Source: Cyanobacteria bacterium SBLK (GTDB lineage Bacteria > Cyanobacteriota > Cyanobacteriia > Cyanobacteriales > Spirulinaceae). Taken from it: a DNA stretch of 51,958 nt. This document shows, one piece after another, positions 8,070 to 17,384 of the stretch. Each line of letters starts with the position of its first letter. Within the stretch, counting starts at the first letter, position 1. A program made the translations under genes and the position numbers. The stretch covers positions 1 to 51,958 of the forward strand of contig JAGHZQ010000115.1 in the NCBI GenBank assembly GCA_017746715.1. The letters run 5' to 3'. Under the pieces are notes generated by a model. That model worked only from the letters and a program-made list of their open reading frames with translations. It was not told where the DNA came from and made no database searches.

Positions 8070-9008
8070 ATGTTAGATTTACGGGATAAGCGAATCGTCG
8101 TTACGGGCGGTGCGGGTTTTCTTGGCAAGCAAGTCATCGCCCAACTGCACCAAGCCGGAGCCAACCCGGAGAAAATCTTCGTGCCGCGATCGCGAGAATT
8201 CGATCTCCGCACTTTGGAGGCTTGTCATCGGGTCGTACAAAACCAAGATGTCATTATTCATTTAGCGGCTCATGTCGGCGGGATCGGTCTCAATCGAGAA
8301 AAACCCGCCGAATTGTTTTACGACAATCTCATGATGGGAGTTCAGTTAATTCACGAAGCCTACAAAGCGGGTGCAGAAAAAGTTGTTTGCGTGGGGACGA
8401 TCTGCGCCTATCCCAAATTTACCCCCGTTCCCTTCAAAGAAAACGATATTTGGAACGGCTATCCCGAGGAAACCAATGCCCCCTATGGCATCGCCAAAAA
8501 AGCCCTTTTAGTTCAACTTGAATCTTATCGACAGCAATATGGTTTCAATGGGGTTTATCTGCTTCCCGTGAATCTCTACGGGCCTGAAGATAATTTCGAT
8601 CCTCGCAGTTCTCACGTTATTCCTGCCTTAATCCGTAAGGTTCACGAAGCACAACAACGAGGAGATAAAACATTACCAGTTTGGGGAGACGGTTCCCCGA
8701 CACGGGAGTTTTTGTACTCTACCGATGCAGCGCGAGGAATTGTCCTAGCGACCCAAAAGTACAGCGAATCCCAACCGGTGAATTTGGGAACAAATCGAGA
8801 AATATCCATTCGAGATCTAGTAGAACTCATTTGCCAGTTAATGGTATTCAACGGAGAAATTATTTGGGAAACAGATAAGCCTAACGGTCAGCCCAGACGG
8901 TGTTTGGATACGCAACGCGCCCAAGAAAAATTTGGCTTTGTTGCGGAAGTCAGCTTTGAAGAAGGCTTAAAAAATACCATCGAATGGTATCGAAAAAATG
9001 CTGAATAG
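8070..9008 (+). CDS. fcl: GDP-L-fucose synthase
   Basis: 312-aa epimerase/reductase (also called WcaG). It turns the Gmd product into GDP-L-fucose with NADPH. The Rossmann motif is VTGGAGFLGK at residues 11-20. AHVGGIGLN, the YGIAKKALL catalytic Tyr-Lys segment, the NLYGPEDNF loop and SPTREFLYSTDAA are characteristic. It is the second gene of the gmd-fcl pair. Its TAG is followed directly by a heptamer repeat, and no terminator is visible, so read-through into the TPR gene is possible. Confidence 0.96.
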   Translation: MLDLRDKRIVVTGGAGFLGKQVIAQLHQAGANPEKIFVPRSREFDLRTLEACHRVVQNQDVIIHLAAHVGGIGLNREKPAELFYDNLMMGVQLIHEAYKAGAEKVVCVGTICAYPKFTPVPFKENDIWNGYPEETNAPYGIAKKALLVQLESYRQQYGFNGVYLLPVNLYGPEDNFDPRSSHVIPALIRKVHEAQQRGDKTLPVWGDGSPTREFLYSTDAARGIVLATQKYSESQPVNLGTNREISIRDLVELICQLMVFNGEIIWETDKPNGQPRRCLDTQRAQEKFGFVAEVSFEEGLKNTIEWYRKNAE

Positions 9009-9043
9009 TTGTTGGTTATTGGTTATTGGTTATTAGTTATTGG
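9009..9043 (+). repeat. STRR: five heptamers after fcl
   Basis: TTGTTGG TTATTGG TTATTGG TTATTAG TTATTGG: five units in exact 7-bp register, starting on the base after the fcl stop. They create an apparent TTG-started N-terminal extension for the next gene, which I do not believe. Confidence 0.85.
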
Positions 9044-9065
9044 AAGCCAAACAACAAACAACAAA

Positions 9066-10187
9066 ATGCTAATCATTTCTCGAATTCTTTTCGCGTTGTT
9101 TGCAGGGGTGTGCGCTACCGGATTTGCTTTTATCAATCCAATTCCCGTGCTAGCCCAGTATCCACCGCAAAATCAACAACTTAACGATCTCTTGCGTCAA
9201 GCTAGAGATTATATCGATGCAGGCGATTACGATCGCGCCATCGCGACCTACGAACGAGCCGCCTACTTCGATCGCCGCAATGCCAAAATTTACTCGGGTA
9301 TCGGCTATCTTCGCACCCTGCAAGGACAATATATCGAAGCATCTCGTGCTTACCAACAGGCACTGGCCCTCGATAGAAATAATCCCGACTTTCAATATGC
9401 TTATGCCTACTGTTTGGCGCAGATGCGGGACAATCGCAATGCCATTCGCGCCTACCAACGGGCAATTCAAATGGACTCCCGCAATATCAAAAGCTATATT
9501 GGTTTGGGAGTCGTTCTCATGCGAGAAGGCTACCACGATCGCGCCTTGCAAATTTATGAGGGCATCGCCCGAGAAAATCCGGGGGATGGCAGCATTTACG
9601 GATTGATGTCCACGGCACTTTTAGAACTCGATCGCTCTCGAGAGGCGATCGAACGCCTGCAACGGGCCGTGCAACGCTATCCCAATAATGCTCAATTGTG
9701 GTTGCAGTTGGGAATTTTCCTTGCAGGCCTGACGGAAAATGAAGAGGGGGCAACGATCGCCCTGCAAAGGGCCGTTCGCTTGAATCCCGACGACCCCCGC
9801 GCTCAATTGCAAATTGGTTGGATTTACCAACAACAAGGACGAGAAGAATTGGCGAGGGATATGTTCAATAAAGCCTCGGTGACGGGTTACGATTCCTTTG
9901 AGATTCAAATGGAAATCGGGAATATTTTTCTCGAACAAGACTCGTATTTGACTGCAACCATTGCCTATCGTCGCGCCGTGCAACTCGCCCCCGATCGTCC
10001 CGAAGCCTATTACAAACTCGGTTTGGTTCTCAAAGCCAGAAACCGCAAAGCAGATGCGATCGCGGCATGGAATCGCGCTATGGCTTTATATCGCGATCGC
10101 GGCGATCGTGCGGGTATTGACAAAATTCAAGTCTTATTAGATGAAGAAGAAACAACTCGAGATCGGGTCTTTGAACCGTTTAATTAA
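9066..10187 (+). CDS. Exported TPR-repeat protein
   Basis: 373 aa. A signal peptide covers residues 1 to about 30 (MLIISRILFALFAGVCATGF, cleavage probably after VLA). About nine tetratricopeptide repeats fill the rest (repeating A-IATYERA..FDRRNAK patterns). TPRs are protein-interaction scaffolds, so the role is periplasmic or outer-envelope assembly at most. The ATG at 9066 is chosen because it gives a proper signal peptide; the longer frame starting at 9009 only translates an STRR. It follows fcl and precedes an exported pentapeptide-repeat protein, and the three may be co-transcribed. Confidence 0.85.
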   Translation: MLIISRILFALFAGVCATGFAFINPIPVLAQYPPQNQQLNDLLRQARDYIDAGDYDRAIATYERAAYFDRRNAKIYSGIGYLRTLQGQYIEASRAYQQALALDRNNPDFQYAYAYCLAQMRDNRNAIRAYQRAIQMDSRNIKSYIGLGVVLMREGYHDRALQIYEGIARENPGDGSIYGLMSTALLELDRSREAIERLQRAVQRYPNNAQLWLQLGIFLAGLTENEEGATIALQRAVRLNPDDPRAQLQIGWIYQQQGREELARDMFNKASVTGYDSFEIQMEIGNIFLEQDSYLTATIAYRRAVQLAPDRPEAYYKLGLVLKARNRKADAIAAWNRAMALYRDRGDRAGIDKIQVLLDEEETTRDRVFEPFN

Positions 10188-10203
10188 TTGTAGGGAACAT
10201 ATC

Positions 10204-11445
10204 GTGCGATCGGGTTTATTATTTTTGATTTTCTCTATACTTTGGAGTCTTCCCACTCGTGCAGCCAACCCCGACCACATCGCTCGCTTGTTAAATACAA
10301 AATCCTGTCCTCGTTGCGATCTCGAGAATGCCGAACTCTCTCGAGCGGAGTTAGCGGGAGCAAATTTGCAGGATGCTAATTTAGAAGGTGTCGATTTAAG
10401 CGGTGCCAACTTACAAGGTGCCAATTTACAACGAGCAAACTTAAAGGGAGCGCGATTAGTTTTGGCAGATTTCATGGGGGCAAATTTACGATTTGCTCAA
10501 CTGACTCCTTTAGGTGAAGGTGAAGAAAGAAGGGTAGTCAATTTAGACAGTGCCAATTTACAAGGTGCGGATTTATCTTCCACGCGTTTGGAATTTGCCC
10601 AGTTAAATCGCGCTAATTTAAAGAATGCAAATTTAGCATTTGCACAAGTCTTTGCAACGGATTTAAGGCAAGCTAATTTCGATCGCAGTTTCTTAGGGGG
10701 TGCTAATTTTTCTAGTGCTAATTTAGAACGGGCAAGTTTAAAGCGAACGGATGCACGAGGAGCCAATTTTGTCAGTGCCAATCTCGATCGTGCGACTTTA
10801 ACTTTAAGCGATTTGAGAAATAGTAACTTTCAAAGTGCTAATTTATATCGCGTAACAGCGAGGGCAACAAATTGGGCTGGAGCGAATTTAGTTGGTGCTC
10901 GATTGCGAGAAGGTAATTTTAAAGAAGCAGGTTTTGTTAAGGCCAATTTAACCTCTGCCAATTTGAGTCAAGGCATTTTTCAAAATGCGAGTTTTAATTG
11001 GGCAAATTTAGAACGAGTGAATTTAGAAGCGGCCAATTTAACGCGGGCAAAGTTAGCAATCGCCAACTTAACGAATGTCAATTTAATCGGTGCAATTTTA
11101 CCCTCTGCCTATCTACACGGAACAAATTTAACCAATGGCAATTTGAGCGGTGCAGATTTATCTTATGCAACGTTGAGAACGGCACAATTAACCCAAACAA
11201 TTTTTATTGGCAGTACTTTAGAAAAAGCCGATTTAAGTCGAGCAGAATTGATGGATGCTAATTTGAGTCATACCAATTTGCGAGAAGCAAAATTAATCGA
11301 TGCCAATTTAGAACGTGCAAATCTCAAGGATGCCAATTTGCAACTTGCCGATCTGAGTGGGGCAATCCTTCTCGATGCCGATTTAACCCGTGCCGATCTC
11401 ACTGATACAATTTTCAAAGGTGCAACCTGGGTTAATATGCAGTAA
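10204..11445 (+). CDS. Exported pentapeptide-repeat protein
   Basis: 413 aa from the GTG at 10204. This start is preferred because TAGGGA lies 7 nt upstream and the preceding gene has ended. An in-frame ATG at 10141 would overlap that gene by 47 bp and lacks a ribosome site. A signal peptide (VRSGLLFLIFSILWSLPTRA) is followed by a small CPRC motif. After that come some 70 A(N/D)Lxx units, such as ANLQGANLQRANL, predicted to fold as a right-handed quadrilateral beta-helix. Function is unknown; periplasmic location is inferred from the leader. The gene is strongly repetitive at DNA level too. Confidence 0.85.
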   Translation: MRSGLLFLIFSILWSLPTRAANPDHIARLLNTKSCPRCDLENAELSRAELAGANLQDANLEGVDLSGANLQGANLQRANLKGARLVLADFMGANLRFAQLTPLGEGEERRVVNLDSANLQGADLSSTRLEFAQLNRANLKNANLAFAQVFATDLRQANFDRSFLGGANFSSANLERASLKRTDARGANFVSANLDRATLTLSDLRNSNFQSANLYRVTARATNWAGANLVGARLREGNFKEAGFVKANLTSANLSQGIFQNASFNWANLERVNLEAANLTRAKLAIANLTNVNLIGAILPSAYLHGTNLTNGNLSGADLSYATLRTAQLTQTIFIGSTLEKADLSRAELMDANLSHTNLREAKLIDANLERANLKDANLQLADLSGAILLDADLTRADLTDTIFKGATWVNMQ

Positions 11446-11565
11446 ACGGTTATCCCTTCGGTAAAGCGTTCGACTGAGTGCGGTTCGGCTGAGCGCTCGC
11501 CGTCGAAGCCTCACGCCAAAGTCTCAGGACAAACAGCGATCGGTTATCGGTGAATAACTAATGAC

Positions 11566-11593
11566 TAACAACCAATAATCAATAACCAATAAT
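11566..11593 (+). repeat. STRR: four heptamers ending at an ATG
   Basis: TAACAAC CAATAAT CAATAAC CAATAAT in exact register. The last base touches the ATG at 11594, so this gene has no room for a Shine-Dalgarno sequence. Confidence 0.8.
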
Positions 11594-12190
11594 ATGAACA
11601 CCCCCGGTCATTACGTTTTGAATCTTGCTTTATTAGGAAAGGTTTTCAACCCTCAAGAAAAAGCAAAAGCAAAGATTGCGATTACGATTGGCTCGATGTT
11701 TCCAGATGTTCCAATTTTTGTCTTTTATCTCGTTACTAAATTTATTCAAAGATTACCCGAAAGTCAAATCTGGAACGAGGCCTATTACGATCCGTCTTGG
11801 CATAACTTTATTGCCTTATCTCATTCGATTCCCGTTACCGCGATCGCTGTGGCTCTCTGTCTTTATTTTCGCTGGAAAATAGCGGCACTTTTCTGTGGGA
11901 GCATGCTGCTTCATTGTCTTTTCGATCTTCCTTTACATAATGATGACGCACACCTGCATTTTTTCCCTTTCAGCGATTATCGTTTTATCAGTCCAATCTC
12001 CTATTGGGATCCCCAACATCATGCTACTTTTGTTGCTCTTGGAGAAGTCCTCTTAGTTTTAGCGGTAACTCCATTCGTCTTTAAAATGCTCGAAACGCGG
12101 ATTGCAAAAATCATTTTGATTGGTATCAATGTTGTTTATATTGTAGGATATGCTCTATTTTATGCCGGTTTGTATCGTTTCTTTAGCTGA
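11594..12190 (+). CDS. Membrane protein resembling YdjM-type metal-dependent hydrolases
   Basis: 198 aa with four or five hydrophobic segments (about 33-48, 75-95, 99-113, 147-163, 172-195). Conserved-looking His and Asp residues lie near membrane faces: H7, FPDVP near 38, a WHNF region near 70, and the HCLFDLPLHNDDAHLHFFP stretch. This pattern recalls the membrane-bound hydrolase family of YdjM/DUF457, but I am not certain. Activity unknown. It stands between a pentapeptide gene and a short gene remnant. The start abuts an STRR. Confidence 0.5.
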   Translation: MNTPGHYVLNLALLGKVFNPQEKAKAKIAITIGSMFPDVPIFVFYLVTKFIQRLPESQIWNEAYYDPSWHNFIALSHSIPVTAIAVALCLYFRWKIAALFCGSMLLHCLFDLPLHNDDAHLHFFPFSDYRFISPISYWDPQHHATFVALGEVLLVLAVTPFVFKMLETRIAKIILIGINVVYIVGYALFYAGLYRFFS

Positions 12191-12212
12191 ATAATTTAAT
12201 CTGGAGGATACT

Positions 12213-12332
12213 ATGCCTTTCAGTTCCTATAAAACAATTGACTCCGTTCTCAAAGAATTCCAAGTCACCTATACTCAAGCAAACTTTATTGTTGAACTGA
12301 GTTTAATATTTCTGAGTCTTTTATATTTTTAA
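12213..12332 (+). pseudogene. 39-aa ORF, probable N-terminal remnant
   Basis: It has a strong ribosome site (GGAGGA, 5 nt before ATG). The peptide begins MPFSSYKTIDSVLKEFQVTY and ends in a hydrophobic LIFLSLLYF. The first 30 residues resemble, from memory, the N-terminus of a cyanobacterial nuclease-like family in which SVLKEFQ-TYT-ANFI is followed by a full domain. That domain is absent here. The likeliest reading is a truncated gene; a genuine 39-aa membrane peptide is the alternative. Confidence 0.4.
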
Positions 12333-12418
12333 ACAATGTGAATTATTGGTTGATGCTGAAAACAGCGATCGCAATTAAGCATCGCGATCGCTGGGCTGAG
12401 AATTGGGAAAAGCGATCG

Positions 12419-12760
12419 TTAATCTTTTAAAAACCATTGATAGGCAACATAGCCAAGAGTACCGACGATCGCGAGGACGATTAAGGAAGTCAGCAAGCGC
12501 AAAACACCACTAATAACGGACAACACCAGACAGGCACCGAACAAAACAACCAGTATTTTTCCGGCTGGAGGTAAACGATCGAACGTTATTTTCAGGGTAT
12601 CGGTGATGCGCTCGAAATCCAATACCTTCGAGGTTGAGCGATCTGGCTGAATTTTGGGTTCGGCAGTATTATGAGTTTGGGATGGGCTAGCGGCTTGATG
12701 TAGCTCTGTCTCTAGCTCTTGTAGTTTTTGTTCTAAATCTCGATTGCTGGGAGAGGTCAT
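12419..12760 (-). CDS. Small membrane protein, unrecognised
   Basis: 113 aa. The N-terminus is a short coiled-coil (LEQKLQELETELHQA), then a polar linker. Two membrane spans follow (about 68-88 and 90-106, KILVVLFGACLVLSVISG and LTSLIVLAIVGTLGYVAY), with a WFLKD end. The C-terminal half looks like a conserved cyanobacterial type, but I cannot name a family. It is divergent from the next gene, with about 220 bp between them holding HIP1 sites. Confidence 0.65.
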   Translation of the reverse strand: MTSPSNRDLEQKLQELETELHQAASPSQTHNTAEPKIQPDRSTSKVLDFERITDTLKITFDRLPPAGKILVVLFGACLVLSVISGVLRLLTSLIVLAIVGTLGYVAYQWFLKD

Positions 12761-12981
12761 AGGAATCTCGGATTGGCAAATTTAGCGATCGCCAAAGGAA
12801 CTTTTAGCGATTATACTGACTCTATTATCGAATAAAAATTTAAAGTTGGAGTAGCTCACCCCAAATTCAAACACCAAAATTTGGACAGTTCGCAAACAGT
12901 AACATCTTTCCGGGACACTGAGTGACTCGACGCAATAATAAGGATGAAGGCAAACTTAAGTCAGAATTCACCGAAAAAATT

Positions 12982-13401
12982 ATGCTCTGGACACGATCGC
13001 TGGTTAAAATGCTGTCTTCTGCGGCTATTCTCGTTGGCATTCTCAATGTAGGGGGAATGCTCGCCGAAACCATTGCCATTAGACCTCAACCAAACTATAA
13101 CAAAGTTTTAAGCGGCCGTTCTGGCGGGAATGTCGCCACAAATGATTGCGGGTTTATTGCCAATAGCCCCAATCATGTCATCACGCTGGCTGCGGATATC
13201 GATTCAATGGAAATTAAGGTTGAGGTGGAAGGTGGCGAACCGACTCTTTTAATTGACGGTCCCGACGGTCGTTTTTGCACCCGTGCGATTAATGGAGAAG
13301 CTGATATTACGGGATATTGGCCGGCTGGGGATTACAAGATTAACATCGGCAACAGCGATATTAGCAGTCAATATAGCTATACCCTGTCGATTCGTCAGTA
13401 A
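12982..13401 (+). CDS. Exported protein, unrecognised (PPC-like pattern)
   Basis: 139 aa from ATG 12982, chosen because it gives a clear signal peptide (WTRSLVKMLSSAAILVGIL). A GTG at 12922 would add 20 polar residues. The mature part is small and beta-rich: LSGRSGGNVATNDCGFIANS, then LLIDGPDGRFC, and YWPAGDYKINIGN...YSYTLSIRQ. The layout of GG, a DGPDGRFC turn and a final Y-L-I strand recalls secreted jelly-roll or PPC-like domains. Two Cys residues could form a disulfide. No function assigned. Confidence 0.6.
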   Translation: MLWTRSLVKMLSSAAILVGILNVGGMLAETIAIRPQPNYNKVLSGRSGGNVATNDCGFIANSPNHVITLAADIDSMEIKVEVEGGEPTLLIDGPDGRFCTRAINGEADITGYWPAGDYKINIGNSDISSQYSYTLSIRQ

Positions 13402-13415
13402 CGAGTTTAGCATTT

Positions 13416-13940
13416 TTAACTTTCTTTTATTTTCTTGGCAATTTGTTCTAATTCTCGGGTAATTTCTTCATCCACAACCGATAACAAATTGTCAAGCGTT
13501 TTTAATAATTCTCCTTCTCCTTGTTTAAATTCTTGCGTTAAAGTTGCTTTCACGTATCGCTGTTCGACTTCTCGCAGTCCAAATAACGCCGAGATTGAGT
13601 TTAACTCTTGAATACTCACTCTGCGATCGGCAAAAACACAGCGCAGTAATTCCTTGAGATCGAAATTTTCCTCAGCCAGTTCTCGGGAATACTTTTCAAC
13701 TTCAACCGATAGCGCTAAATCGAGAATTTTCCTCAGCTTGCTTTCGGCGGGAACTAAACAGAGGAGAGGAATTACTTTTTCAAATAAATACTCTTTTAAA
13801 TCTTGTTGTTCGATCGCGTCTTTCACTGTTTGCCTGCCCCTCTCAGCAAGTGTTTGCAGTTCAAAATATAACATCGAGAGGGGACGATTGCCAAAGTTTT
13901 CAAGCAATAACTGGAATTTGCGAGGCACGCTCCAATTCAA
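13416..13940 (-). CDS. Unrecognised Glu/Leu-rich helical protein
   Basis: Up to 174 aa, predicted all-helical, rich in Leu, Glu and Lys, with no signal or membrane span. The start is uncertain. A TTG at 13940 overlaps the upstream TPR gene by 41 bp. An ATG at 13874 (MLYFELQTLAERG) avoids the overlap but has no ribosome site. The overlap and same orientation suggest co-expression with the TPR gene. I recognise no family. Confidence 0.55.
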   Translation of the reverse strand: MNWSVPRKFQLLLENFGNRPLSMLYFELQTLAERGRQTVKDAIEQQDLKEYLFEKVIPLLCLVPAESKLRKILDLALSVEVEKYSRELAEENFDLKELLRCVFADRRVSIQELNSISALFGLREVEQRYVKATLTQEFKQGEGELLKTLDNLLSVVDEEITRELEQIAKKIKES

Positions 13941-14802
13941 TTTTTTTAATCAGATTCAAAATAACCCGATAGTTTTTTCTATCTTTTTGACAGTAGAAAC
14001 AGTTTGCACCTTGATGGAAATCCTGCAAAGCAGCTTGAATATTACCAATTTTTTGCCAGACTAACCCCCGATTGATATAAAATTCTGCTCGATCGCTATC
14101 CTTCTCTAACGCACGAGAAAAATCGCGAATTGCTGCTAGATACTGCTTGTGTTGCGTGCATAAATAGCCGCGATTAAAATAGAAATTGGGATTATTGCGA
14201 TCGCAATCAATGGCAAGGGATAAATCAGTAATTGCTTGTTCTAAGTTCCCCATTTTTGCATGAGTCAAGCCGCGATCGCTATAGATCGTCCCTCGTTCAT
14301 CGAGAGTCATGACAGTATTGGTCATTAGCGCTTTGTTATAATCGCTTAACGCGCGATCGTAATCTTGCAATTCAGAATAAGCCAAACCTCGATTGTAATA
14401 AGCTGCAAACGCATCGGGATCGAGTTCTACAACGCGGGTATAATTGGCGATTGCGCGATGATAATTCCCCAAGCGATAGTGTGCTAAACCTCGATGTAAG
14501 TATGCACTTGCATTCGAGCGATCGTAATCCAAGGCTAAAGTACAATTATCTTTTGCTTCCTGGTATTTTTTTTGATAAATTTGCAACAAACAACGATTGC
14601 TATAAGCAGTAGCTAAGTTGTCTCTTTTTTCAAGGGTTCGAGTCAGAGCAAGCCCAGACAAACGATCGTTCTCTTGTTCTATTGTTTCGATTCTTATAGA
14701 AAAAGAATTAGCCGAACTTGCTAAAACAGGAGGATTGTCAAGGATCGGCAAAGATAATAAAATTAGGATAAGAATGCAAAAAATATTGTAGATACTTTGC
14801 AT
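13900..14802 (-). CDS. Exported TPR-repeat protein
   Basis: 300 aa. The start at 14802 (MQSIYNIFCILILILLSLPI) is supported by GGAG nine bases upstream; an in-frame TTG at 14817 is less likely. An N-terminal signal peptide or anchor ends near VLAS. About six TPR units follow (AYYNRGLAYSELQDYDRAL and similar), of the NRG/RG-Y subtype common in cyanobacteria. A short Cys pair (NCFYCQK) and a basic helix close the protein. Probably a periplasmic scaffold; partners unknown. Confidence 0.8.
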   Translation of the reverse strand: MQSIYNIFCILILILLSLPILDNPPVLASSANSFSIRIETIEQENDRLSGLALTRTLEKRDNLATAYSNRCLLQIYQKKYQEAKDNCTLALDYDRSNASAYLHRGLAHYRLGNYHRAIANYTRVVELDPDAFAAYYNRGLAYSELQDYDRALSDYNKALMTNTVMTLDERGTIYSDRGLTHAKMGNLEQAITDLSLAIDCDRNNPNFYFNRGYLCTQHKQYLAAIRDFSRALEKDSDRAEFYINRGLVWQKIGNIQAALQDFHQGANCFYCQKDRKNYRVILNLIKKIELERASQIPVIA

Positions 14803-14939
14803 TAACTTTGTCTCCAACGAGAATATCCTCTATTGTTGGGGTGTATTCTTAAAAGTTCAAAAGACCGTCGGTCAAACTAACCTTAAAAAAATCAATAAGT
14901 GTAAAATCAAATACATGTATTCAACAAAACAGGTCACGA

Positions 14940-17309
14940 ATGAATCCAGAAGAACCCCTGCGTAGCGTCCATACCACAAACTTTCCCGATATCCTCAAAC
15001 AATTGGGAATTTCTTTAGTTATTTCTACTTATCAAGCAGGGAAATTAATTCTCGTGCGGGCGGAAGGGAGTTCGCTGAATACTCACTTTCGTATCTTTAA
15101 AAAACCGATGGGATTGGCGGGAGATCGCGAAAAATTGGCGATCGGCAGCGAGGTGCAAATTTGGGAGTTCCGCAATGCCCCTGCCGTCGCCCAAAAACTC
15201 GAACCTCCCGGCACTCACGATGCTTGCTATCTCCCTCGTCGCACCCACATCACGGGAGATATCGACATTCATGAGATGGCATATATTAACGAGAAACTCT
15301 GGTTTGTCAATACGCGTTTTTCTTGTTTGTGTACGCTAGATGAAACAAACAGTTTTGTGCCGCGCTGGCGACCGCCTTTTGTGAGTGCCTATGCCCTCGA
15401 AGATCGCTGTCATTTGAATGGTTTGGCGGTTGTCAGCGATCGCCCCAAATACGTCACGGTATTGGGAGAAACCGATACTCGAGAAGGATGGCGGCACAAT
15501 AAGGCATCGGGAGGAATTCTCATGGATGTAGAAACCAACGAGATTATCTGTCGGGGGTTATCGATGCCCCACTCGCCTCGTTGGTACGACGATCGACTTT
15601 GGGTGTTAGAGTCGGGGAAAGGCAATCTGTCAGTTGTGGATCCCAAAACGGGAAACGTTACCGCGATTGCGACGCTGCCGGGATTTACGCGAGGGATTGA
15701 TTTTATCGGACGCTGGGCGTTTATCGGACTGTCTCAAGTGAGGGAAACGGCGGTGTTTAGCGGCATTCCCATCACGGAAAGCCTCAAAGAGCGTATTTGC
15801 GGCGTTTGGATGGTGAATATCGATACGGGGGAAATCGTTGCTTTCCTGCGCTTTGAAGATGCCGTACAGGAAATTTTTGCCGTCCAGATTCTACCGGGAA
15901 TTCTTTTTCCCGATATTATCGACTGGGATGAAAAATTACTCGCGACTTCCTATATTTTACCCGACGAAGCCTTAAAAGAAGTCATCCATACTTCAATAAG
16001 CCCTGTTGAAATGCAAACGGCTGTAGAGGTCAATGGAAAAAACGATCGCCAAGAGAATAAATCGGAAGAGTATTTTCAATTGGGTTGCGATCGCTATAAC
16101 CGAGGCAAATTCGATGAGGCCATTACTTATTTTCAGCAATGTCTCGAACTGAAACCCGATTACATTGCAGCACGGTATAATTTGGGCGTGATTTATCGAG
16201 AGAAAGAAAACTGGCAGCAGGCAGAATTTTATTTAAACCGAGTCATTGAAAAACAACCTGATAATGCCGAAGCCTATAATAATTTAGGAATCGTTTATCA
16301 CAATCAAAAGCAACTCGATCGCGCGATTTTTAACTACGAAAAGGCGATTCAACTCAAAGTTGATTTTGCCACCGCTCATTTTAATTTAGGGATGACTTTA
16401 TTGCAAGCAGGGAAGTTTGCAAGAGGTTGGCAAGAATGTGAGTGGCGCTGGCAAACCGATGAATTTACGCCTTTTACCTGTCCTCATCCTCAATGGGATG
16501 GTAGTGATATCAGCCATAAAACTATTCTCGTACATACCGAACAAGGCTCGGGAGATGCCATTCAATTTATTCGCTATATCCCCTTGCTAGCGCAATGCTG
16601 TAAGAACATTATTTTAGTTTGTATTGCCGATCTCGCTCCCTTATTTTCAACGGTGCAAGGAATCGATAAAATTCTTCCGCCAGGAGATATTTCTCTCTCG
16701 GATTTTCAAGTTTACGCACCCTTGATGAGCCTTCCTCATTTATTAAGAAAAAACGTTAAAAATATTCCCGATCGCATTCCTTATTTAGGACGAGAAGAGT
16801 GGAAATATCCAAAACAATTATTATTCAATTCTGCGAAAGATTCTAAACTTAAAGTCGGGATTGTTTGGGCGGGAAGTCCCACCCACAAAAACGATCGCAA
16901 TCGCTCTTGTCAGTTAGAGGAATTTCTCCCCATATTGAACACTGAAGGGATCGCTTTTTACAGCTTGCAAAAAGGGGAGAAATCTCAAGATTTAGCAAAA
17001 CTTCCCTCAGAGATTACTGTCTTCGATCTCTCCCCTCAATTAACGGATTACGAAGCAACGGCAAAACTCATTTTACAATTGGATTTAGTTATTAGTATCG
17101 ATACGTCTGTTGCCCATTTAACAGGCGCTTTAGGGAAGCCGATCTGGACGGTTTTATGCTATGCTCCCGATTGGCGTTGGATGCTCGATCTCGCTGACAG
17201 TCCTTGGTATTCAACAATGCGTTTATTCCGTCAGTCCAAACCCAAAGATTGGACGGGAGTTTTTAAAAATGTAGGGCGATCGCTGTCCAAATTAGTTGCA
17301 GAAATTTGA
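14940..17309 (+). CDS. TIGR03032 domain - TPR - glycosyltransferase-like fusion
   Basis: 789 aa in three parts. Residues 1 to about 350 match the TIGR03032 conserved family: ISTYQAGKLILVRAEG, DIDIHEMAYINEKLWFVNTRFS in two parts, HLNGLAVV and MPHSPRWYDDRLWVLESG. This is a beta-propeller-like domain of unknown activity. About 375-500 are three or four TPR units. The remainder has the GT9/TPR-transferase look: LVHTEQGSGDAIQFIRYIP, KVGIVWAGSPTHKNDRNRS and DLVISIDTSVAHLTGALGKP. The last motifs resemble ADP-heptose-transferase-type sugar-nucleotide sites. It could glycosylate a protein or surface polymer, which is inference. It stands alone between a divergent TPR gene and trpA. Confidence 0.75.
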   Translation: MNPEEPLRSVHTTNFPDILKQLGISLVISTYQAGKLILVRAEGSSLNTHFRIFKKPMGLAGDREKLAIGSEVQIWEFRNAPAVAQKLEPPGTHDACYLPRRTHITGDIDIHEMAYINEKLWFVNTRFSCLCTLDETNSFVPRWRPPFVSAYALEDRCHLNGLAVVSDRPKYVTVLGETDTREGWRHNKASGGILMDVETNEIICRGLSMPHSPRWYDDRLWVLESGKGNLSVVDPKTGNVTAIATLPGFTRGIDFIGRWAFIGLSQVRETAVFSGIPITESLKERICGVWMVNIDTGEIVAFLRFEDAVQEIFAVQILPGILFPDIIDWDEKLLATSYILPDEALKEVIHTSISPVEMQTAVEVNGKNDRQENKSEEYFQLGCDRYNRGKFDEAITYFQQCLELKPDYIAARYNLGVIYREKENWQQAEFYLNRVIEKQPDNAEAYNNLGIVYHNQKQLDRAIFNYEKAIQLKVDFATAHFNLGMTLLQAGKFARGWQECEWRWQTDEFTPFTCPHPQWDGSDISHKTILVHTEQGSGDAIQFIRYIPLLAQCCKNIILVCIADLAPLFSTVQGIDKILPPGDISLSDFQVYAPLMSLPHLLRKNVKNIPDRIPYLGREEWKYPKQLLFNSAKDSKLKVGIVWAGSPTHKNDRNRSCQLEEFLPILNTEGIAFYSLQKGEKSQDLAKLPSEITVFDLSPQLTDYEATAKLILQLDLVISIDTSVAHLTGALGKPIWTVLCYAPDWRWMLDLADSPWYSTMRLFRQSKPKDWTGVFKNVGRSLSKLVAEI

Positions 17310-17384
17310 GAGCGATGGCCAGTCATTTATACCCTCCCAATGGTAAAATTGAAAGTCTCTCAGTTCTAATTATCCAATCTGTTT

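Noticed and set aside
9009..9065. N-terminal extension of the TPR protein from a TTG
   Set aside because: It only translates a heptamer repeat (VIGYWLLVIG) and hides a proper signal peptide starting at 9066.
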